NCBI GenBank assembly: GCA_005798965.1
Contig: SYIB01000353.1
Span: forward strand, 1-6,932
DNA from: Planctomycetia bacterium
GTDB taxonomy: Bacteria > Planctomycetota > Phycisphaerae > Phycisphaerales > SM1A02
Direction of reading: 5' to 3'
DNA length: 6,932 nt
Under the pieces are notes generated by a model. The model saw only the letters and a list, made by a program, of their open reading frames with translations. It had not been told where the DNA came from and searched no databases. The translations under genes and the position numbers were made by a program. This document shows, in pieces, positions 5,391-6,932 of the stretch (its first letter is position 1; each line of letters starts with the position of its first letter).

Positions 5391-6283
5391 ACACGATCCT
5401 CAGAATGATGCTTGCTGTGGCGTGGTGCGCGCTGGCCGTACCAACCGTGGCTGTGGCGCAGGACGCCGCGAACGCGGCTGCCAGCGGAAGTGCTGCCGCC
5501 CCCGCGCTGCAGACGCAGATCAAGGTCACGTCGACAACACCAACCCAGGTCGCGCAAGCGGCTCGCTCGTTGCGCCGGAGCATGGCCTGCGAAGCCTGCG
5601 GCGGTGACGGCACCGTGGTGCGTCAACGCACGCGCAAGGCCGAAAAGCTTTTCACCAAGGGTCAGATCTACCACGAGCAGGATGCCTGCTCGACCTGCAA
5701 GGGAACGGGTTCGGCGAAGTCCGACCTCATCCTCCAGCGTTTCGATGCCTTGGTGATGGCCATGGCCGGCTGCCCTGATGACCTTGCGAAGAACACCTCG
5801 GCCACCAAGATCCTGACCGAGGTCTTCGACTCGATCACCGACTTCGCCCACACACGCAACGCCGAGGCCATCGACAAGGCCGCACAGCGCCTGGCCGGTG
5901 GATTCGGCGACGAGCCGGGCACTCCCCTGGTGGCGATCGGCGTGCTCAAGCCTTCGGTCGATCTTGGGCTCGGCGCACCGAGCATGATCATGGAACTGCC
6001 GAGCGGTGCCTTGATCGCGATCGACGAAGCACAGTTCCACAGCGCCAAGTCCGGTGATCGTGCACTCGGTGCCGGTGTGATCCGTGGCCACGCCGTGGTC
6101 GGATCGCACGACTACCTCGTCGTCGACCGCGGCTTCGTGCTGATGGTCACCAGCGAGAAAGAATTGAAGATCCAGGAAGAAGAAGCGGAAGCCGCTCGCA
6201 AGGCCGCGCGCGAGCCTGCGCCGGTACCCGAGCCAGTCGATCCGCGGCGCGAACCCGACGACGAGGACATGCCGGAGCGGTGA
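5387..6283 (+). CDS. Exported protein with two DnaJ-type CxxCxGxG motifs, function unknown
   Basis: This 298-residue protein opens with a clear signal peptide (MNTILRMMLAVAWCALAVPT..., likely cut after VAVAQ or nearby). Two CxxCxGxG motifs follow, C68-E-A-C71-G-G-D-G and C101-S-T-C104-K-G-T-G, separated by a basic stretch. In DnaJ such motifs pair to hold zinc, so one zinc site made from two knuckles is predicted; a J domain and the rest of DnaJ are absent. The region 113-255 looks like a folded helical then beta-rich domain that I do not recognise. A charged helix (about 256-275, EEEAEAARKAAR) and an acidic, proline-rich tail end the protein. It overlaps the solute-binding-protein gene by 4 bp, so the two products are probably made together. 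Zinc-knuckle motifs outside the cytoplasm are unusual because such thiols would be exposed to oxidation there. A chaperone-like or scaffold role is only a guess. The stop lies 9 bp from the convergent Popeye-like gene. Confidence 0.85.
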   Translation: MNTILRMMLAVAWCALAVPTVAVAQDAANAAASGSAAAPALQTQIKVTSTTPTQVAQAARSLRRSMACEACGGDGTVVRQRTRKAEKLFTKGQIYHEQDACSTCKGTGSAKSDLILQRFDALVMAMAGCPDDLAKNTSATKILTEVFDSITDFAHTRNAEAIDKAAQRLAGGFGDEPGTPLVAIGVLKPSVDLGLGAPSMIMELPSGALIAIDEAQFHSAKSGDRALGAGVIRGHAVVGSHDYLVVDRGFVLMVTSEKELKIQEEEAEAARKAAREPAPVPEPVDPRREPDDEDMPER

Positions 6284-6292
6284 GCACCTGTC

Positions 6293-6932
6293 TCAAACCG
6301 AGCCGCTGACGGCCTGCATCGCCTTGCGTCGCAGTTTCTGCGACATGTTCGTTCCGAGGGCCGCATGAAAGCCACGCTGGATCTCCGGCTCATCTGCAAG
6401 CATCTCGTGCAGGCGCTTCGCATCCCATACCAGCAGCGTGCTCGGCACACACGCTCGTACCGTGGCCGACGCTGCAGCGCGGTCGATGAACGCCATTTCG
6501 CCCACAAAATCACCGGGGATGCACGTGGCGACTCGCCGGCCATCGATCAGGACCTCGAGTTCACCCGCCTCGACCAGCCACAACGCCGCCACGGGATGCC
6601 CACGCTCGACGATCGACGAATCACCCGGACCGAACCGCGACGACGTCGCCAAGCGTGCGAGCGAGGCGAACTTGTGTGCGGGCATCCACGGGAAGATCCA
6701 CTCGCGAAGCGCTGCTTCGGTCGGGGTGAGCTTGCCACGCATGCGCTCGCGCACGAGCAATGCGATCTGTACGGCATTCACCACCACATAGACCACGTTC
6801 CACACCGCAGCTTCCCAGTTGGGAACATCGAGCATCATGAAATAGGCGATGAAGCACCCGCTCGCCACGACCGCCGCCACGCGAAGCAGCAGGATGTCGC
6901 GCACGAGGTAGCACCCCAGGAGCAGGAGATTC
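6293..6932 (-). CDS. Popeye-like membrane protein with cyclic-nucleotide-binding-type domain, N-terminus cut by the window edge
   Basis: The frame is open to the right edge, giving 212 visible residues. The GTG at 6904 is an internal candidate, but the residues before it (NLLLLGCYL) continue a hydrophobic helix, so the real start is outside. The layout is membrane helices (one cut by the edge, then about 8-25 and 33-51, counting from the GTG), a basic linker (VRERMRGKLT), and a cNMP-binding jelly roll from about 75 to 175. Three helices plus such a domain match Popeye-type proteins, which bind cAMP at the membrane. The phosphate-binding cassette is readable: GDFVGEMAFID (131-141) then RAAASATVRA (142-151). 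Aligned to the usual GEMAFxxxxPRSATVRA form, the key Arg next to SAT is Ala145, and an Arg sits three positions earlier, so canonical cAMP binding is doubtful. It is not an obvious DNA-binding regulator, since no helix-turn-helix is seen. It is convergent with the zinc-motif gene, 9 bp apart. Confidence 0.82.
   Translation of the reverse strand, partial: NLLLLGCYLVRDILLLRVAAVVASGCFIAYFMMLDVPNWEAAVWNVVYVVVNAVQIALLVRERMRGKLTPTEAALREWIFPWMPAHKFASLARLATSSRFGPGDSSIVERGHPVAALWLVEAGELEVLIDGRRVATCIPGDFVGEMAFIDRAAASATVRACVPSTLLVWDAKRLHEMLADEPEIQRGFHAALGTNMSQKLRRKAMQAVSGSV

Noticed and set aside
6270..6310. Possible bidirectional terminator between the convergent genes
   Set aside because: Only 4-5 bp complementary arms (CGGT/ACCG, AGCGG/CCGCT) with long loops and no T-run were found.

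Overview
The window is GC-rich, densely coded bacterial DNA. The best clue to the source is the secreted protein at 3238-4281. Its N-terminal beta-sandwich of the 'ANDGC...DIWFCW...CGG..WDTKLAVY' type and its paired C-terminal dockerin-like calcium loops (D-L-D-x-D-G-F-V-G-G-x-D-L-G-I) are a style I associate with Planctomycetota, especially Phycisphaerae. That assignment is by pattern recognition, not by a database search. Almost every base is coding: seven genes cover the window, two of them cut by its edges, and the longest gap is the 130-bp divergent region 3108-3237. No tRNA, rRNA, CRISPR array, insertion sequence or convincing intrinsic terminator was seen.

Left block, minus strand, read from 3107 down to 1. 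First comes a lipoprotein-like PAP2 (class A acid phosphatase-type) protein whose catalytic motifs are eroded. It overlaps by 4 bases (GTGA) a family 2 glycosyltransferase of the polyprenyl-phosphate-sugar type with two C-terminal membrane helices. Next, after 67 bp, is a small two-helix membrane protein resembling a Wzz-type polysaccharide chain-length determinant. After 56 bp more, an Old Yellow Enzyme flavin reductase begins and runs off the left edge. The first three could form an envelope-glycan or lipid-carrier module, and the flavin reductase may only be a passenger.

Right block, plus strand, 3238 to 6283. Three exported proteins lie close together and are probably one transcript: a C-type-lectin/dockerin-like surface protein, an NMT1/THI5-type solute-binding protein without its transporter, and a small exported protein with two DnaJ-type CxxCxGxG motifs whose start codon overlaps the stop of the binding protein (ATGA). 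An 11-bp perfect inverted repeat brackets the start codon of the binding-protein gene.

Far right, minus strand. A Popeye-like membrane protein (transmembrane helices plus a cyclic-nucleotide-binding-like domain) converges on the plus-strand genes with only 9 bp between stops. Its reading frame is still open at the right edge, so its true start lies outside the window.

The most unusual points are the apparent pseudophosphatase with exact motif spacing but lost histidines, the coupled pair of orphan solute-binding protein and exported zinc-motif protein, and the cyclic-nucleotide domain whose key phosphate-binding arginine is alanine.
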